From: Gammaproteobacteria bacterium
GTDB taxonomy: Bacteria > Pseudomonadota > Gammaproteobacteria > Pseudomonadales > Azotimanducaceae
NCBI GenBank assembly: GCA_030432795.1
Contig: JAUILW010000008.1
Span: forward strand, 1 to 24,719
Length of the DNA stretch: 24,719 nucleotides
Direction: 5' to 3'
Part shown: one piece after another, positions 23,404-24,719 of the stretch
How positions within the stretch are numbered: position 1 is the stretch's first letter
How the letters are laid out: the number at the start of each line of letters is the position of its first letter
The notes under the pieces: generated by a model
Seen by the model: the letters and a program-made list of their open reading frames with translations, nothing else
Told to the model about the DNA's origin: nothing
Databases searched by the model: none
Translations under genes and position numbers: made by a program

Positions 23404-24309
23404 ATGAAGCTCGAGAACATCCCGTACGGAAGCGATGCCGAGCACATCCGCCAGGTAGTGGAGCGCGATGGCGCCGCCATCCTGACCGATGTGCTCGGAC
23501 CGCAAGAGCTCGCAGGCATCACCGCCGACCTCAGGCCGTACATCGACCGCACACCCATGGGCAGCGACGACTTCACCGGCCGGCGCACCCAGCGCACCGG
23601 CGCGCTGGTCGCCCGTTGCCCTTCCGTGCGTCCGCTGGTCACCAACCGGACCGTGCTCGATGCCGGCAACGCCTTTCTCGCGCCCTTCACCGAGCGCATC
23701 ATTCTGCACCTGACACAGACCATCTACATTCATCCCGGACAGGGCGCCCAACCCCTACATCGCGACCGCCTGGCGTGGGGCACGCATATCCCACAAAGTA
23801 TCGAACCGCAGTTCAACACCATCTGGGCACTCACCGACTTCACCGCCGAAAACGGTGCCACCCGCGTGGTACCTGGCAGCAATCACTGGGACTGGCAGCG
23901 CCGCGCGCTGCCGGAAGAGATCACCCAGGCAGAGATGGCTGCCGGCAGCGTGCTGCTCTACAGCGGCAGCGTGCTGCACTCCGGCGGCGAAAACCGCGAC
24001 CAGACCTCCCGCCTTGGCCTGAACATCACCTACTGTCTGGGCTGGCTGCGCCAGGAAGAAAATCAGTACCTGAGCTGCCCGCCGCACATCGCCCGGAATC
24101 TCGATCCGGAACTGCAGGAGCTGCTCGGCTACACCCAGGGCAACTATGCGCTGGGCTACTACTCAGACCCGGAGAGTGACGAGCCCAATCGCGACGTATT
24201 ACCGCCGGAAATGGCGCTGGGGCGCATGCCGAGGCCAGGTATGGGTATGTCGCTGTCTGAGGCAACCGACTCAGGTGTGGATGTGGAGAAGTTCGGTGAT
24301 CAGATCTGA
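23404..24309 (+). CDS. Phytanoyl-CoA dioxygenase (PhyH) family protein
   Basis: A 301-residue Fe(II)/2-oxoglutarate-dependent oxygenase with the double-stranded beta-helix fold. The iron triad is H119 and D121 in PLHRDRLAWG and H192 in VLHSGGEN, and R203 in SRLGLNITY is placed to bind the 2-oxoglutarate carboxylate. VVPGSNHW (155-162), with the GATRVVPGSH-like pattern, is typical of PhyH. Members hydroxylate fatty acyl-CoAs, ectoine, or diverse natural products; no ectoine genes are here, and the substrate is unknown. The start is ATG 23404; a TTG at 23395, which overlaps the preceding stop, is possible, but neither has a strong ribosome-binding site. It is the second gene of an operon with the flavoprotein and is convergent with the helicase-like gene, six bases away. 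Confidence 0.88.
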   Translation: MKLENIPYGSDAEHIRQVVERDGAAILTDVLGPQELAGITADLRPYIDRTPMGSDDFTGRRTQRTGALVARCPSVRPLVTNRTVLDAGNAFLAPFTERIILHLTQTIYIHPGQGAQPLHRDRLAWGTHIPQSIEPQFNTIWALTDFTAENGATRVVPGSNHWDWQRRALPEEITQAEMAAGSVLLYSGSVLHSGGENRDQTSRLGLNITYCLGWLRQEENQYLSCPPHIARNLDPELQELLGYTQGNYALGYYSDPESDEPNRDVLPPEMALGRMPRPGMGMSLSEATDSGVDVEKFGDQI

Positions 24310-24315
24310 GCGCCG

Positions 24316-24719
24316 CTACGGGGAAACGTCGTCAGCGTCCGTTCTGTAGCTTCCCCCATCTTCAGCCACCATGGCCAGTTCTCCGGGCTGCTTACCACCT
24401 GCCGCTAACTGCCTGAAGTACGCGTTCGTTTCCGGGTCGGTGCAGAACAGGTAGCAACCCTTCATTCCCCTGGTCAGAAGCGTGCGATAGGTGTTTCTGA
24501 TGATCCTGTCAGCCGCATGACGCGCAGCTTGTGGATCTTTCCTGAGCCAGGATTTGTACCCTCGGATAGAACGGTCCTGAGACGACCTTCGTGAGGCATC
24601 CGTCAGTACCTGCCCATTTCTCACCACAAGATCCGGGCCGATGATCACACCAACGTAGTCGAGTTCCAGGCCCTGACAGGTATGAATGCAGCCCACTTCC
24701 TCCACTGAGTCCGGCTGCA
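24316..24719 (-). CDS. DUF2075 helicase-like protein, C-terminal part (cut by the window edge)
   Basis: The minus-strand frame is open to the right edge and ends at TAG 24316; at least 134 residues are present. The visible part contains GCIHTCQGLELDYVGVIIG (read as GCIHTCQGLELD and VGVIIGPDL), then IIRNTYRTLLTRGMKGCY (read as IIRNTYR and TRGMKGCY), the hallmarks of the C-terminal helicase-like domain of DUF2075 (schlafen group 3-like) proteins. TCQGLE and TRGMKG correspond to late superfamily 1 helicase motifs. The N-terminal Walker A domain and any GIY-YIG nuclease would lie outside the window. The cellular role is not established; some members are found in accessory regions. A GTG at 24705 is not the true start. 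Confidence 0.85.
   Translation of the reverse strand, partial: QPDSVEEVGCIHTCQGLELDYVGVIIGPDLVVRNGQVLTDASRRSSQDRSIRGYKSWLRKDPQAARHAADRIIRNTYRTLLTRGMKGCYLFCTDPETNAYFRQLAAGGKQPGELAMVAEDGGSYRTDADDVSP

Overview
The window is 24.7 kb of GC-rich, densely coded chromosomal DNA. It holds 24 protein genes (two cut by the window edges), no RNA gene, insertion sequence or CRISPR array that I can see, and no gene-free stretch over 300 bases; the longest gap is 1598-1831. The mix of acyl-CoA enzymes, a cytochrome/copper oxidoreductase, a BCCT carrier, PhyH and nitronate monooxygenase suggests an aerobic, probably marine gammaproteobacterium. That placement is inference from gene content, not from a phylogenetic marker.

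Layout. 1-3.8 kb: a cut cupin-like gene, TesB-type acyl-CoA thioesterase, a Prx5-type peroxiredoxin, a lipoprotein of the succinylglutamate desuccinylase/aspartoacylase family and a CoA-type Nudix hydrolase. 3.86-6.1 kb: an EamA-type permease followed by a Ser/Thr protein kinase with a membrane tail. 6.1-9.9 kb: a fatty or cyclic acyl-CoA oxidation locus, with a TetR regulator and a crotonase on the minus strand, divergent from the overlapping large and small subunits of a heteromeric acyl-CoA dehydrogenase; a 24-bp dyad lies between them. 10.0-12.6 kb: an SDR dehydrogenase, a membrane-anchored PpiC-type isomerase and a HupE/UreJ-like membrane protein, tightly packed. 12.6-13.5 kb: an Erm-type rRNA adenine methyltransferase. 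13.4-16.5 kb: a choline-dehydrogenase-like GMC flavoprotein divergent from a BCCT transporter. 16.65-17.6 kb: a LytR-CpsA-Psr protein. 17.7-19.6 kb: a secreted fusion of redoxin, cytochrome c motif, PHM-like copper monooxygenase and EF-hands. 19.6-22.3 kb: two convergent, overlapping MFS carriers. 22.4-24.3 kb: a nitronate monooxygenase-like flavoprotein and a PhyH dioxygenase as a pair. 24.3-24.7 kb: the C-terminal end of a DUF2075 helicase-like protein.

Functionally, the TetR/crotonase/dehydrogenase block, TesB and SDR are consistent with catabolism of acyl-CoA thioesters. The GMC/BCCT pair is consistent with uptake and oxidation of choline or a related quaternary amine. The most unusual items are the redoxin/cytochrome/copper monooxygenase/EF-hand fusion, the chromosomal Erm-like methyltransferase, the LCP-family protein in a probable Gram-negative, and the kinase with a polytopic tail.

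Several starts were moved by ribosome-binding sites: GTG at 4788 (kinase), 6901 (crotonase) and 22421 (nitronate monooxygenase), and ATG at 1597, 7648 and 10039.
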